Shown piece by piece: positions 21,010 to 33,479 of a DNA stretch of 64,000 nt (position 1 is the stretch's first letter; each line of letters starts with the position of its first letter). The stretch comes from Cephalotus follicularis. Lineage: Eukaryota; Streptophyta; Magnoliopsida; Oxalidales; Cephalotaceae. The stretch is taken from NCBI GenBank assembly GCA_001972305.1, contig BDDD01001470.1:62001-126000 (forward strand), given 5' to 3'. Both the position numbers and the translations under genes were made by a program. A model generated the notes under the pieces. The model was not told the origin of the DNA and did not search any database. It saw nothing but the letters and a program-made list of their open reading frames with translations.

Positions 21010-22639
21010 TCAAACAGACCACACTCGCAGAGAAGCCAACATCGCTCCACTATCCTCGGCAGACAGCGCTGCCCTCAAAGATCTCAACTGTTCCAACGTC
21101 GGAAAGTAAACCAACCGTACATGAGCCAAGGAAGCGGAAGACTTCCTGCTCAACGCATCAGCAACCACGTTGGCCTTACCAGGATGATACTCGATGGTAC
21201 AATCATAATCCTTGATGGGCTTGATCCATCTCCTCTGCCTGATGTTCAAATGTGGTTGAGAAGACAAATACTTCAAACTCTGGTGGTCAATAAAGATCTG
21301 GCACACCTCACCATATAGATAATGATGCCATATCTTCAAAGCAAACACCACCGCAGCTAACTCCAAGTCGTGGGTATGGTAATTGAGCTCATGAGCCTTC
21401 AACTGCCGAGAACCATAGGCAATAACCTTCCCTTCTGCATCAACACACAACCAAGGCCATGCAAAGAAGCATCACTGTAAACCACAAAACCAACTCTCGG
21501 AGACGAAAGGGTCAAGACCGAAGCTGATGTTAACCTATCCTTCAGTGTCTGGAAGCTCTTCTCAAAGTCCTCCGACCAGAAGAACTTCACATCCTTCCTT
21601 GTCAACTTCGACAGAGGAGCCCCTATTGCCGAGAATCCCTCCACGAATCTTCAGTAATAGCCAGCAAGTCCAAGGAAACTGCACACTTCAGGTACACACT
21701 TAGATCTTTCCCAGGTCAACACGATTTCAACCTTCTTCGGGTCCACTTCAACACCTTGGCCCGAGATCACATGGCCCAAAAACACAACCTTGTCCAACCA
21801 AAACTCACACTTACTGAGCTTAGCATACAACTCATGGTTTCTCAAGGTCTGCAAAATAATCCTCAGGTGTTCCTCATGCTCAGCCATACTCTGCGAGGAT
21901 ACCATCACGTAGTCTATGAACACCACCACAAAGGTGTCCGAGAAGGATTGAACACTCGATTCATCAAATCCATGAAAGTGGCCAGTGCATTGGTTAAACC
22001 AAACAGCATAACTGAGAACTCATAGAGACCATAACGAGATCTAAAGGCTGTGTTTGGAACATCCTCTTCCTTCACCTTCAACTGGTGCTATCCAGACCGA
22101 AGATCTGTCTTAGAGAACACACAGGCGTCTCACAACTGATCAAACAAGTCGTCGATCCTTGGCAACGGGTACTTATTACTCACAGTTACCTTGTTGAGTT
22201 GCCTATAGTTGATACACAAGCGTATATCTCCATCCTTTTTCTTCACGAACAGGGCCGGAGCACCCCATGGAGAACTACTAGGTCGGATAAATCCTTTATC
22301 CCACAAGTCTTCCAACTGTACCTTTAGCTCTTTCAACTCTACATGTGCCATATAGTAAGGAGCAAGGGATATAGGAGCCGCAGCAGGGATCAACTCAATC
22401 TCAAAGTCTATTTCCCTGACCGGAGAAGGACCTGGTAACTCATCGGGGAAGACATTGGGAAACTCACAAACCACGGGTATGTCCCCTACCTCTAGCTTAG
22501 ACATCCGAGTATCCACCACATGAGCTAAGAATCCTTGCGCACCTTTACCCAAAGCCTTACGTGTAACCATAGCCGAGATTAATTTCAGAGGTGCCGAGCG
22601 CTGCTCAGAAATTAGCTCCATGCTTGACTTGTCAGGCAA
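21010..22639 (-). pseudogene. pol: Reverse transcriptase and RNase H, nested element
   Basis: The N-terminal half (22130-22639) shows the linker with VFPDELPG, then [14 protein letters not shown] and [13 protein letters not shown]. The C-terminal half (21651-21929) shows [14 protein letters not shown], where the second aspartate of the catalytic FIDD is tyrosine, so polymerase activity would be lost. It continues with LYAKLSKCEFWL and FLGLAGYY. RNase H (21010-21644) keeps [38 protein letters not shown] and [10 protein letters not shown] stop and frameshift separate the blocks. Confidence 0.9.
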
Positions 22640-23321
22640 GGAAAAGGAAACACCTTACACGAATAATCGACCACTGCTCGGTGCCTTACTAGCCAATCCA
22701 TGCCCAGGATGGCATCAAAGTCCTCAATCTTGAAGGGGATAAGGTCGGCTACAAAACTCCATTTCTTGATCACAACATCACAACCTCTGTAGACTCGTTC
22801 TACACGATAACTCTGACCCGTAGGAACATATACAGCGATCTCTTCGTCCAAGGAACTTAACACTCCACATGCATGTATGCAAAATGCATGGGCAACAAAG
22901 GATAAAGAGGCTCTCGTGTGAAACAAAACCGTGGCATCTCTGCCAAAGATAAGAACCTTACCTATAGCCACATCCATGGATCCGAGAGCATCTTCACTGT
23001 TCAGAGCATAAACTCTAGTTGTTGCCGCTAGTCTACCCTGCTGACGACTTCCACTAGCCCTGGATGATCCCACTTGCGAAGCCATTGTTCCACCTCTGGC
23101 TCCTGCAGGTTGTCTATTAGAAACAGCCGATCCAGGTGTCATCAAGGTCTGCTGAGCTTGTGGACAATTCTCCTTGATGTGCCCAACCTTGACACACTGG
23201 AAATATTCACGGATCTCTGCTCTACACAGCCAAAGTGGAAGCAACCACACCTCTGGCACTTGGGAGGCTGTTGAGAAACTGATGAACTCGGATGCTTGAT
23301 CTACTGTGTACCACTGGCTGT
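22612..23321 (-). pseudogene. gag-pol: Gag C-terminal zinc region and protease, nested element
   Basis: This begins at the deletion junction near 23321. A zinc-knuckle-like region spans two frames (CQRCG in one, FQCVKVGHIKENCPQ in another), followed by a Gly/Ser/Arg-rich linker. The protease active site reads VLFHTRASLSF: the catalytic aspartate of DTG is histidine and the glycine is arginine, so it would be inactive. ILGMDWLVRH, the second conserved protease block, is intact. The whole N-terminal gag domain is missing. Confidence 0.85.
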
Positions 23322-24297
23322 TGAAATGAGCAGATCCGGGTATGGAACCCAGGCACGGTCACACTCAATAGTTCAACATAGACAATGGCACTGCTGAATG
23401 GAATTGGGATCGAACGCCCACTCCCCCATCAGCCGTAACAAGTCTCATGCATAACCAACTAACCAGTAACTAGTACCCGAGGACAACAACTCATGATATC
23501 AAATAAAGCATGAATACTTAAAGAGAAAGGGGAAACAACAACTTCAACCCAAGCATCGAGACAACAGTATTCACATGCAATATCAACAGATGACAGGAGA
23601 AGAAATCATAGTCAAGATAATATCATGGAAGGGCATATAAACAGTAACCTCTCAGTTATCAATTGATATAAAGAAGAACATCCCACTCACTAGTATCAGT
23701 AGCTTCCTCAGCTAGCTTCCTTGTTGTGCGGACTCCGTGCCTAGATCCTCCGCTGCAAGACCAACACACAACAACGCTTAGCCACCATGAACAAACATCT
23801 CTGAAGTTATGCATGAACCACATACATCTATGAAAACCAAGGCGAAGCTCTTCCTTGGCCTCAAAGGTCGTCTCAACACAAACAAAGCAACGTATCACAA
23901 CTTACCGAGGAGGACGCTTACCTGCTAGACGCGTAGATGGGTAAGGAAAGTCCCAACCTCAAATAGCGATCAAAGCTTCAGAAGAAAGACGAAGAAGAAA
24001 GAAGAAAGATGAAAGCTCACTGTCTCAAATGCTTCTTCAGGCGTGAGATGATGGATGTGATATATGCCGAAAGCCAACTGCCAAGCTTCCTAAATAAGCT
24101 TTGCACACTTCCCAACACTAAACAAATATCTCTTATCTTTTATCCATAACAACCATTGGGCCTCCACCAAGCCCGAGGCCCAACCATCATTCTCCAAGAA
24201 AAGAATCCCAAGCTAACCATAACCAAGGAGAAAAAGAAAAAAAAAATCCCCAAGTCCCAGACATCAATTTACCCAAAAATTAATTCGGGGCGTTACA
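23322..24297 (-). mobile_element. Truncated 5' LTR of the nested element
   Basis: From TGAAATGAGCAGATCC onward this matches 18554-19530 base for base with scattered changes. The other roughly 1.96 kb of the LTR is missing at the gag junction. Confidence 0.9.
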
Positions 24298-24302
24298 GTT
24301 GC

Positions 24303-26258
24303 CCTATTATTGTTATGATTTCGTTTGCATATCCATATAGACTGTTAGAATTCAATTTTGGATTCCTGCTACTCTATGAATCATCGTTGTTTATAAGTTA
24401 ATTGATCAACTCTTAGGCATCTGTATAAATTATAACCTGGTTTTTAATAACTGCTGATTGGTATTTTTGACAGTAATTTGGCTAAATATATATGTATGCA
24501 ATTAATTAGATTTTATCTCACTTTTTTTTAAGTATAGCTTCTGTCAGTAATCTATCTTATGTTCAGTGTTCTATAACTGTTTTAAATACCTCATAGAGTC
24601 TACATTGATTAGTTGTGATCCTCTGGTAATGAGAAATCCAGGTTTCGATAGAAAATTTGCATAGGACTTTTAGTTTATTGTGTTCTGTCGCCCAGTACAG
24701 TCGGCTGTTTCCATGAACAGTCGGCTGTTGTGCATTATGTAGTCGGCTGTTTGTTTGGTCAGTTGACTGCTATGCCTTGCACAGTCGACTGGACCCCTAT
24801 CTCAGTCGACTGGCTGCAGTTTTGCTCCAGTAATCGGCTGGCCATGTGGTATAGTGGACTGTCAAGCTTCCAACAGTCGACTGGAGTCCTGCTACAGTCG
24901 GCTGGTCAGTCCAGGAAATTCCTGTTTTCAAGTTTCCATATCCGTTTGTCTTCTTGTTGAATCCAGATATGTTTTTAACACTGTTATACTTCTGATTTGA
25001 TGTCCGTAATTGTTTCAAACCCTTATATGGATGATTTTATATTTTATAGATTTTGTACTACCGAAGGTGCAGTTTAGAAATTGTCGATATTTTTATTATT
25101 TTTGGGAGCGCATAAGGTATGGATACTATTGTTCTTTGGCTATCCTAATCTGATTTTATTGAAGTAATTCAGTTTTTACCTTGTGATTTTAATTGAAATG
25201 AATTTCTCATTGTTGGATATTCAGTTTTATCTTGAGTGAAATTTGTTTTATTACTAAGTTAATATTATTGATTTTACAATTAGAACATGGTTTTCACTAT
25301 CAAACATATGTTAAATGGACATCACTTTCACAATCGAAAGTATGTTAACTTTCAGATACATATATGATTATGATTTCAGATATGTTCAGAATTGTTTAGA
25401 AAATAGGTTTAGGTTTTTAAATTGTTTTAGAATTAAAAAATGTTTTTAGCATAATAACATACAGAAAAAAACTTACCTATGAGGTATCATAGGCATGTTC
25501 CTTTGGCACGGAGGAATGACACCTACCGTGGCCGTGTGATCAGTCTACGACGTCTCTTTTTCTATATATCTTGAGGGTAGGGTATGGATCCATTTGAGGC
25601 GTATGAGTCGAATCTAGTTATTATCATATTCAGATTCAGATTTGGGATCAATTGTGTATTGTCGTACACGTCTTTCCGTTAGAGCATGTGGGCCTCACGA
25701 ACCCCTTGCACCTTTATATATATATACATCATATCTGTTATGGAATTATGACGTCAAAAGTTATGATAATTTTATAACTGTTTTATTTAAATATTCTGCT
25801 TTACTTTTCAAAGAATATTTAACTATGTTATTTTCTGATTTTAAAGTTCGGATATTTTGGTTACCGTTTACTGTTTTAATTCCTTATCTGTACTGAGGTT
25901 TTCTCAGACGCGTTTTTGTTTCTATGCGGCAGGTTATCAAGAGCAATGGGGAAATGTGTGATGAGAGTTATCCACCTATGTCTGAGGATCATCTAGGACA
26001 TTGGTCCGTTCATGTTTTCAGTAGGGTTATGATCATGTTTGGGCCAGTTTTTGAACAGTATCTGATTTTAGATTATGTTTTTAGTTTCAGATTACGTTTA
26101 ATTTTTTCAGACTATGTTTTCAGATTATGATATGTTTTTGGCTTATAAACCACCACGTATTTTTGAATAAAGATAATATTATGCCTTAAGTTCATGTTTA
26201 GATATTCAGTTATGTTTAGTTCAGACCTGTAAGGGCTCCCACCTTCGGCGGTGTTACA
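24303..26258 (+). mobile_element. 3' LTR of the large chromovirus, right piece
   Basis: It continues the 3' LTR after the nested element. It carries the word array (24698-24904), a decayed form of the hairpin region (about 25890-25932) and ends GGTGTTACA, followed by the TCATA duplication (26259-26263). Confidence 0.93.
24698..24904 (+). repeat. Phased CAGTCGACTG-like array, 3' LTR
   Basis: Ten words start at 24698, 24718, 24740, 24760, 24782, 24803, 24831, 24852, 24874 and 24895. Steps are 20, 22, 20, 22, 21, 28, 21, 22 and 21 bp. It is better preserved than its partner at 7280. CAGTTGACTG at 24760 and TAATCGGCTG at 24831 are changed copies. Confidence 0.9.
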
Positions 26259-26263
26259 TCATA

Positions 26264-26846
26264 TCTGTACAAGTCAAGTCAAATAGAATGGCGATCTAAC
26301 CCTCAGAGGGTAGTCCTAAAGAGTGGACAGCTAGACCAGCTCAGTAGATTCAAATCAATAGATTAAACCTACAAGGCCTGCTTAGTTGTAAGTGGAAACT
26401 AAGAGCCTACTCAGTAATAGGTACCATATGAGCCCATACATCGTGGTAAGTACCATGCGTGTTCATACGTGGCGATAAGTGTCTCCAAGTGCATCCTCAA
26501 ATTATCAGGAGTTATCGTGCATGTGACGGTAGGTACCATCAAGCGTGTTCATAGTGGTAGGTACCACCAGAGAGGATCAAGTCAAGTAATACAACTGAAG
26601 CTGGTGACGATCCAACCAGGGAGAATAGACGGTAAAAACGGTCATCTTGCATCCCGACTAACGTCACGAGGTAGCTGTAATGGGAATAGTTAAATCAAGT
26701 CAATACAAGTCAAATACATGTCCAAAGTATAAGTCAATAGGTCGTGGAGATCTATCAGGAGGAACAGACATGCATAAAGTCCTCTTATGGTCGACCCGAT
26801 TAGAAATTGCTAAGCACCTATGTCGTAGTTAGTCAAAGAATCAAAG
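26264..26846 (-). mobile_element. Gypsy LTR, minus orientation, piece 2 of 3
   Basis: Continuation of the LTR that starts at 5509, after the TCATA duplication. Non-coding, with recurring words such as GGTAGGTACCA (26400-26570). It ends at CAAAG (26842-26846), where the next element is inserted. Confidence 0.6.
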
Positions 26847-27002
26847 TGTAACGCCCGGGATTTTTGCACGTTGTAATATTTGAATTCCAAATGTAATATT
26901 GTTATTAAATTAATGAGAAAGATGAATTTCCCAGCTAATAAATTTGATTCACAAATCAAATCAAAAAACTTAGAAGTATGATTGTTGAAATGTTGACGGG
27001 GA

Positions 27003-27130
27003 CAGTCGACTCGTGGACCGTTTAATGGAACAGTCGACTGGTGGGCGAACCAGCCGACTGGAGGGCGTTCGAGCCACCTGGCAACCACAGCTAAGAGGAC
27101 AACCGACTATTGGGAAAGAACAATCGGCTG
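27003..27130 (+). repeat. Phased CAGTCGACTG-like array, upstream cluster
   Basis: Words start at 27003, 27031, 27051, 27071 (degenerate), 27100 and 27121. Steps are 28, 20, 20, 29 and 21 bp. The matching cluster in the right LTR is 33636-33784. Confidence 0.85.
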
Positions 27131-27972
27131 GTTTATGCTCTGTTTTGTTGCATGTGATGAGATCACATGCAACAACTGACAAGGAGAAAGGGTGGGCCAT
27201 CTGTGCGTCATACGGCCAATGCAGAGGGAAGAGTGAACACCTATGCGCCATGCAGGTCATGGGACAGGGAAAATCAGTCATGTGTGTGTGTGCATGCAAA
27301 TATGAGGGGGTATGGCATTTAGTGCCATGGGAAACGGGTTGGAGAAGAGAGAGAGAGAACCATCTGCATAAAACGCTCTCCTCTCCACCTATCTCGCCCA
27401 GTGCATGCAAGGAAAGAAACCAGTGAGAAATTACAGAGAAAAAACGGTGAGGAATCGTGAGAGAAAGAGAGAAAGATTCTCAAATTGTTGAACCAAGAGT
27501 TTTTTGGGCATGACGGGTTGGAGCAACTGGATTTGGAGTTGAAGCGTCTGGGGAGCTCAAAACGTCACTGTTGGAACATAAAGAGGTGGACTTGCAGATT
27601 CCTAACTTGGAATCGAAAGGTAGGGGAAGTTATGTTTGTATTTTGAGCTCAAGATTACTGAATGTCCCGCGATTGGTTGCCTGCTTGTATGAGCTATGAT
27701 GTTCAGTTGATATGCCATGGTTACTACTGGTTTTTTGCATGCCATACTTACTGTTGAGAATCATTTGAGTTCCTGTACATGCATATTGAGTTTTATCTTG
27801 GTATTGAATTGCTGGATAAAATGCATGTTTACTGTTATGTTCTATGAACCCTTTGAGACTGATTGATGATATTCTGTTTCGAGAATATATATGTTTCGAG
27901 AATATATATGGATGCTTTCAATGATCCGCTTGAGTGATATATATTGGATTGCATGCAACTGGTTTCCCAGAA

Positions 27973-28136
27973 CAGTTGACTGTCGAAGGAAGGCAGCGAC
28001 TGCTCAACCGAAACAGTCTACTGTTGAAGGATAACAGCCAACTGCCTGATGAACAGTCGACTGGTAGAAGGAACCAACTGACTACTCATGTACTAATTAC
28101 TCAGAACAGCCGACTGGTGAAGAATCTAGTCGACTG
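27973..28136 (+). repeat. Phased CAGTCGACTG-like array, downstream cluster
   Basis: Words start at 27973, 27994, 28014, 28035, 28053, 28075, 28107 and 28127, several with single changes. The matching cluster in the right LTR is 34613-34777. Confidence 0.85.
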
Positions 28137-28899
28137 CCAAGCTGATGTTTGGTTCTCTCTTGCTTAAAACAATGCGCGATGATCCCGACTCTGATTAGGA
28201 TGCATTAGAGAATCTGTATGCATTGCATATGTACTGTTTACTGCCTGTTTATTGACTGATTATAAACTGTTTATGATTTCTAGATTACTATGTTAATTTG
28301 GAAATGCATATATGAAACCGAATATGACTATTTTGAGTACGGAATAGATATTTGATAATAACATATTTTCGAACAACTGGGAAAGTGATTTCCACCCACT
28401 GAACTGTTTAAAAGTATTTTCCACTACTAAAATACATATTTCAAATGTTTATGACTCTTGAAAACATTTTGAAATGAACTACCTGTTATTGATCCAACGA
28501 TCACCACTGTACTATCTACTGAACTGTTTACTCTAATGATTCACTGTTTGCTCTGTGAATTTTATGTGTTTGTGCTTGAGCCACTAGTTACATGGCGGAG
28601 ACTGCCAGCATTGGCTAGTGGCAGGGTTGACCTAGGATCCAGGAGTTGGCTGGGTAACTCACTGTACTGTACTGTTGTCTTGCTTGGTAGCCTGGAGAAG
28701 GAACCGAAGTGGGAGTGTAACATGGGGCCAGGAGTTGGCGGTGTTACACATACTGCCTGCCTGTTTGTTAGTCCCTTTGTGGACATACTGTACTGTTTAC
28801 GGGTCCTGTTCGGACATTACTGTGCCTGTTGATGTAGCCCTGGCCGGGCTACTACTTTACTGTTATTGCATACATATATTTTTATATATATGCCCCGAC

Positions 28900-30912
28900 T
28901 GTTACCCAACATAGCATAACATGCCCAAATTCGGACCGGTATCATTCCGCACAATTCACATAAACCCAAATCATAGGGCAACCGGACTTTTAAAATTAAA
29001 CAAAATTAAAAACCCGAAACACAGATAAAATCCGTAAAAATATTTACGAACCCGTAAAAATATATTTACGAACGAACAGGGTATTACATCGGTTGAAAAC
29101 CATAAAATTTTGTTAAACAAAACAGGGGCTTTAGGCATTGACGAGTGAACTTTAGGCGTCGACGCGTAACGTCTAAGTGTCGACACTTTGCGCTAGGCGT
29201 CGACGATTAAGGCTTTGTACCTTAGGCGTCGACGCATGCGCTAAGCGTCAAATGCTCATAACACATAAGGCATCAACACTTACCGAAAGCGTCGACGCTT
29301 ATTTCCATTTTTCTCTTACTGGATTAATGCATCATGCTAATTAGCATGTGAACGCAAAGAAGCACATATGGCATCGACGTATAGCCAAGGCGTCGACTCT
29401 ATATACACTCAAGAACACGTGAACGCGCACGAAGAACATGTTGACGCCCTGGGCCACTGTCAACTGTAAAGATCAATCAAAACTGGTTTAAATTTGTTTA
29501 AAATTTGATTCAAGGGGAGCTATAAGCTCCAACCATTCAATAAAACTGAAAACTAGACCCTTTAAAACCATATCCATAACCCTCAGATTGAGAGAAAACA
29601 AAGATTGGGTAAAAATGACTCAACTCACAATTTCCTCTCCAATCTCCATTTCCCTCCATTATCAACCATACCCGGTATCATAACCCTCCATCGAGCATGT
29701 ATACAGCTATCCATTTAGCGCACAATCATCAATTAAATGTCATGTCCATACAATCAATTCAAAATGCATGAATGCAAGAAAAATAGTCTAACCTACCTGT
29801 TAGTAATTGGCTTAGAAACCTCCTATCCTTGGTCACTTCCTTCACACTGCATATACAATACATTTCGGTTACACTTTACACATAGGAAACAAACAATGTT
29901 GCCACTAGAGCTCCGGCCAATACATCGGGGCTTGGCCGTGCCACTAATAGGCTCCAAATCGGTCGATCTACACCATGCTGCCGAAGACTCACTGTGACTC
30001 ACTGTGAAACATGCTGTCACGGCTGGCAGTGAATTTGACTCACTGAGTCGACTCGTTGATCATCCAAAATTCTGGCCACTTCACAAAAGCGCCGTAAAAA
30101 AATAGGCTCTATGCTTCTCTGCCCGAGACTCGCCGAGAATCGGCGTTGGCCTGCCTCGCTGGAGCTCTGGCCAGGTCGCTCAAGCTATGGTGACACCATA
30201 ACCGACCTTAAAAACCTTTGATCAACCCATTGGTGATCGAGACTCGCCATGACTCGGTGCCAAACGTCCGCCATAGGTGACCGCAAGCCGGACTCGTTGA
30301 GTCGACTCGACAACTGAAATCTGGCCGATTCCGACAGAATGACGCCTAAACTGTCACCGAAATGGGTGTAGCCGACCTTCTAGGCGAAAACCGGCCCCAC
30401 CCCTGATGATTACCAATGGTGGAACGCACAGTAGAGGCGACAGTGACGCAAGGTGTAGGGGAGAATGACAAGAAAAGAGAAGAAGAGAGGAGGAGGAAGA
30501 GATAGTTACCGTCAGTTGAGGGCTCGCACCGCACGTCCTTTGGCCGTCGATGCTTTGCCAGGCACCGTTCCTTCTTCTTCGGCACACACAACTCCCTCTT
30601 TCTCTCTCCCACGCTCTCGTCTCTTTGTTTCTTCATACGGGACCCGTATTTACAAGCAAAATATTAAGGCTCGGGTCCTGTTTTTTCCTCGCATTGCAAT
30701 ATTAATTAACCCAGCCGTCCACTAAAATAACCATGATAATAATGCAAACATTGGGCCTCATGGGCGCGCATTAAAAATGGGCTTTATTAGCCATTTTGGG
30801 CTTTATAATTGCGGGGTTCAATGCCTTTTATTTATTCGGATCTCCATCCACTTATTACGGCCATACATTGTGCCAATATCACAATAATTATTTATGAAAT
30901 TTCGGGCATTAC
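28900..30912 (-). mobile_element. Gypsy LTR, minus orientation, about 2.0 kb
   Basis: The right end is GGGCATTACA, so on the minus strand it starts TGTAATGCCCG. The left end is taken at TGTTACCC (28900). The right 270 bp resemble the right part of the solo LTR 55330-56569 (ATTAAAAATGGGCTTTATTA, GGCCATACA). It contains an array of GCGTCGACGC-type words (29133-29300) and a purine-rich block (30460-30510), which is a CT-rich leader on the other strand. Frames at 30346-30725 lie in this leader and are not convincing genes. The left boundary is an inference. Confidence 0.6.
29133..29300. repeat. Array of AAGCGTCGACGCTT-like palindromes
   Basis: Centres of the words lie at about 29140, 29161, 29182, 29202, 29231, 29251, 29275 and 29294. 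Steps are 21, 21, 20, 29, 20, 24 and 19 bp. The best copies are GGCGTCGACGC (twice), AAGTGTCGACACTT (29175-29188) and AAGCGTCGACGCTT (29287-29300). The word differs from the CAGTCGACTG family but shares its TCGA centre and ~20-bp spacing. Confidence 0.8.
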
Positions 30913-33019
30913 ACAAACGGTGTTTTAACTCTCAAAAACGCATTTCACAACTATCATCCCAAGCAAAAATTGTCTTTTTCTACATCAACCAGGTCAAAGG
31001 TGTAGCTATTCGTGAGAATCCCTCGACAAAATGACAGTAATACCCCGCTATGCCTAAGAAACTATGAACTTCTGTCACATTTTTTTTGGCTGTTTCCAGT
31101 CTTTTCCTGCTTCCATCTTGGATGGATCCACAAACAACCCAGCACTGGAGAAAACGTGTCCAAAAAAAGCCACCTCTGACAACCAAAACTCACATTTGGT
31201 GAACTAGGCATACAACTGGTGGTCTCTCAAAACTTGCAATGCCAAGTGCAAATGTTCTCCGTGCTCCACCATAGATTGGGAATACACCAATATATCATCG
31301 ATGAAGACTACGATGAACTGGTCAAGATATGGACTAAACACCATGTTCATTAGGCTCATGGATGTAGCAGAGGCATTGGTCACCCCGAACAGAATTACAA
31401 CAAACTCATAGTGCCCATATCGTGACCCGAAGGCTGTTTTTGGAACATCTTTGGCTCTAATCTTGAGCTGATGATATCCTGACCTCAAATCTAACTTGGA
31501 AAACACTGAAGAACCTCTCAACTAGTCAAAAAAGTCATCAATATGCGGCAGTAGGTACTTATTCTTAACCGTAACCCTGTTGAGCTACCGATAATTGATG
31601 CACATCTAAAGGGATCCATCGTTTTTCTTGACAAAAAAACTGGTGCTCCATAGGGGGACGCACTCTGTCTGATAAAACCTCTATCAAGCAACTCCGGCAA
31701 CTGAAGTTTAACCTCTTTCAACTGTGGAGGTGCCATACGATAAGGAGCTCTCCATATCGGTGTCATCCCCGGCAGAAGAACAATAACAAACTCTGTATCC
31801 CTCTCTGGAGGTAAGGATTTTAACTCCTCTGGAAACACCTCTGGATACTCACTGACGACTGGGACATCCTCCAACCTCGATACCCATCTCCAAGCGTCAG
31901 TCACATGTGCCAGGTATCCACTGTAACCTTGTCTCATAATCCTGTCAGCTTGAAGAGCCGATATAATTTGAACTAGCTGATGCTCTAAGGTCCCAATGAA
32001 CTGGAATTGAGACTGCCTCAGCATACTAAAGGTCACGACCTTCCTATAACAATCCACTTGAGCATAGTGTGTCGCTAACCAATCCATCCCAAGGATTACA
32101 CCCAACTCATCCATCGGTAAGACTATAAGATCAGCTATCAAGACACGATCGGCGATCTCTGTGGCCAAAGAATTACACACCCATTTGGAATAAATAGGTT
32201 CTCCTACTGGGGTGCTAACCTCCATAACATATGGTAAGGATTCGGGTCCACATCAATATATCATAGGAAATGGAATGCAATGTATGAGTGAGATAAACCT
32301 GGATCTATAAGATTTCATGATATATGCTGAGAGATACAAATAGTACCTCCTATAACCGAAGCGGATCCCGCTGTAGCTCTCTGGTCCATAACATTAACTC
32401 TACCCTACACTGTAGGTGTCGATCCCATGGACTGTTTACCGCGATCTCCCTTTACTGTAGAAGGTGAATTGGTACTAGGACGACCCTCATACTGCTGTCC
32501 AAAACCACGGCCTCGCTGATAACTAATACTCTGGTTCGGCTGAGAACCTCCCTTGGATCGATCCATACTCTGACGTCATTGATTCCCTGTACCAAACCTA
32601 TTGTGAGGACACTCCTTAGCCAAGTGATCTGAAGCTCCACAAACCATGCACTTACCAGCCCTCCACAAACAATCATCAGATGTATGGTTAGTGCGTTGGC
32701 ATTGCACACACGGATCAAAGGAAGCCTGATCACGACCACTGGAATATCTAGAGCGACCTCCCTGTATCCCTTGGCTCCTCTGCCAAGAGCCTTGCGCTCA
32801 ACGACTGTACTGTGAACCTCTAAACTACTCCCTCTATTCAGAAAAAATGGCTAGACTACCGATGATCTGAGGTGAACCACCCCGACTCGGGCTTGTTACT
32901 GCCCCCAAAATGCCTCCTTGAATGCCAATCTGAAGAAGTAGGACTGCTGCTACCCGTCTGAATCCTTAAGTTGCGCATTTCTTTAGCCACACAATCAAGC
33001 TCTCTAGCACTGCTAGCCA
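30913..33019 (-). pseudogene. gag-pol: Gypsy gag tail, protease and reverse transcriptase fragment
   Basis: Read right to left: a gag C-terminal part, a pair of zinc clusters in a frame offset from the longest ORF (CVQCQRT.H and CMVCGASDHLAKECP, about 32600-32710), and a protease whose active site reads DPGLSHS rather than DTG. Next come ILGMDWLATH and a reverse transcriptase with the PPQLKEVKLQLPELLDRGFI region, [13 protein letters not shown] and an intact [11 protein letters not shown] (31204-31521). The last block is FLGIAGYYCHFVEGFSRIA (30980-31186). It stops in early RNase H, exactly where the LTR at 30912 begins. RNase H remainder, integrase and polypurine tract are missing. Stops and frameshifts are present. 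Confidence 0.88.
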
Positions 33020-33479
33020 TGTAACACCCCGAAAATCTTATAATGAAAGGTAAGGCATTTGGGCTTAAATGTGTTAATATTGTTCTTGGGCTGGAATCAG
33101 ATTTAAGGAAGCAATGGGTATTGGGCCGACTACACTAATGCACAACCCACATTATAATAGAAATAGCCATTAAGTGTCCAGGGAATTCTAGAGTATTCCA
33201 TTATTGGCTATAAAAAGGGAAGAGGATAGTGTAGGGATGGTTTTCTGGTGGCATTGGTTAGGAAGGAGACAATGATATGTCTTTGTCCATAGCATTCTTG
33301 CCTCCCTTCACTTGACTTTAAATTCCCCACTCTCAACCTTAAAGGACACCTAATAGCAAAGAAGGAGGGAACGATGCCTGAAAGTGAAAAATCATTGGTG
33401 CATGACTAGCCTAGCAAAGGAAAGAATAGTTCGAGGATCGACAATTGAGGTAGGATCTACTTCCTACTCAGAACCTTTA
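33020..33479 (+). mobile_element. Partial LTR with a good TATA box
   Basis: It starts TGTAACACCCCG, the classic Tekay/Del LTR terminus, interrupting gag. TATAAAAA at about 33209 is followed by a G/A-rich leader. It is cut at 33479 by the next LTR. No second end or duplication was found. Confidence 0.6.

Larger units (their letters stand above)
16597..24297 (-). mobile_element. Nested Ty3/gypsy chromovirus on the minus strand, 7.7 kb, internally deleted
   Basis: Flanked by GTTGC on both sides. Read on the minus strand it starts TGTAACGCCCCG and ends GGGGCGTGTCA. The 3' LTR (16597-19530) is whole. The 5' LTR survives only as 23322-24297, which matches 18554-19530. The deletion also removed the primer site and the N-terminal half of gag. 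Pol order from right to left is gag tail, protease, reverse transcriptase, RNase H, integrase, chromodomain, all with stops or frameshifts. It inserted into the 3' LTR of the large chromovirus and so is younger than that insertion. Confidence 0.92.
26847..28899 (+). mobile_element. Left LTR of the mosaic element, truncated
   Basis: It aligns along its length with 33480-35540 and is non-coding. It holds two word arrays (27003-27130, 27973-28136) bracketing a purine-rich leader (about 27340-27480). After GCCCCGAC it diverges into TGTTACCC, another LTR terminus. The 137-residue frame 27013-27426 runs through the array and leader and has no domain. Confidence 0.8.

Noticed and set aside
30346-30725. 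Frames on both strands near 30.4-30.7 kb
   Set aside because: Same leader region of a related minus-orientation LTR; both strands open, no domain.
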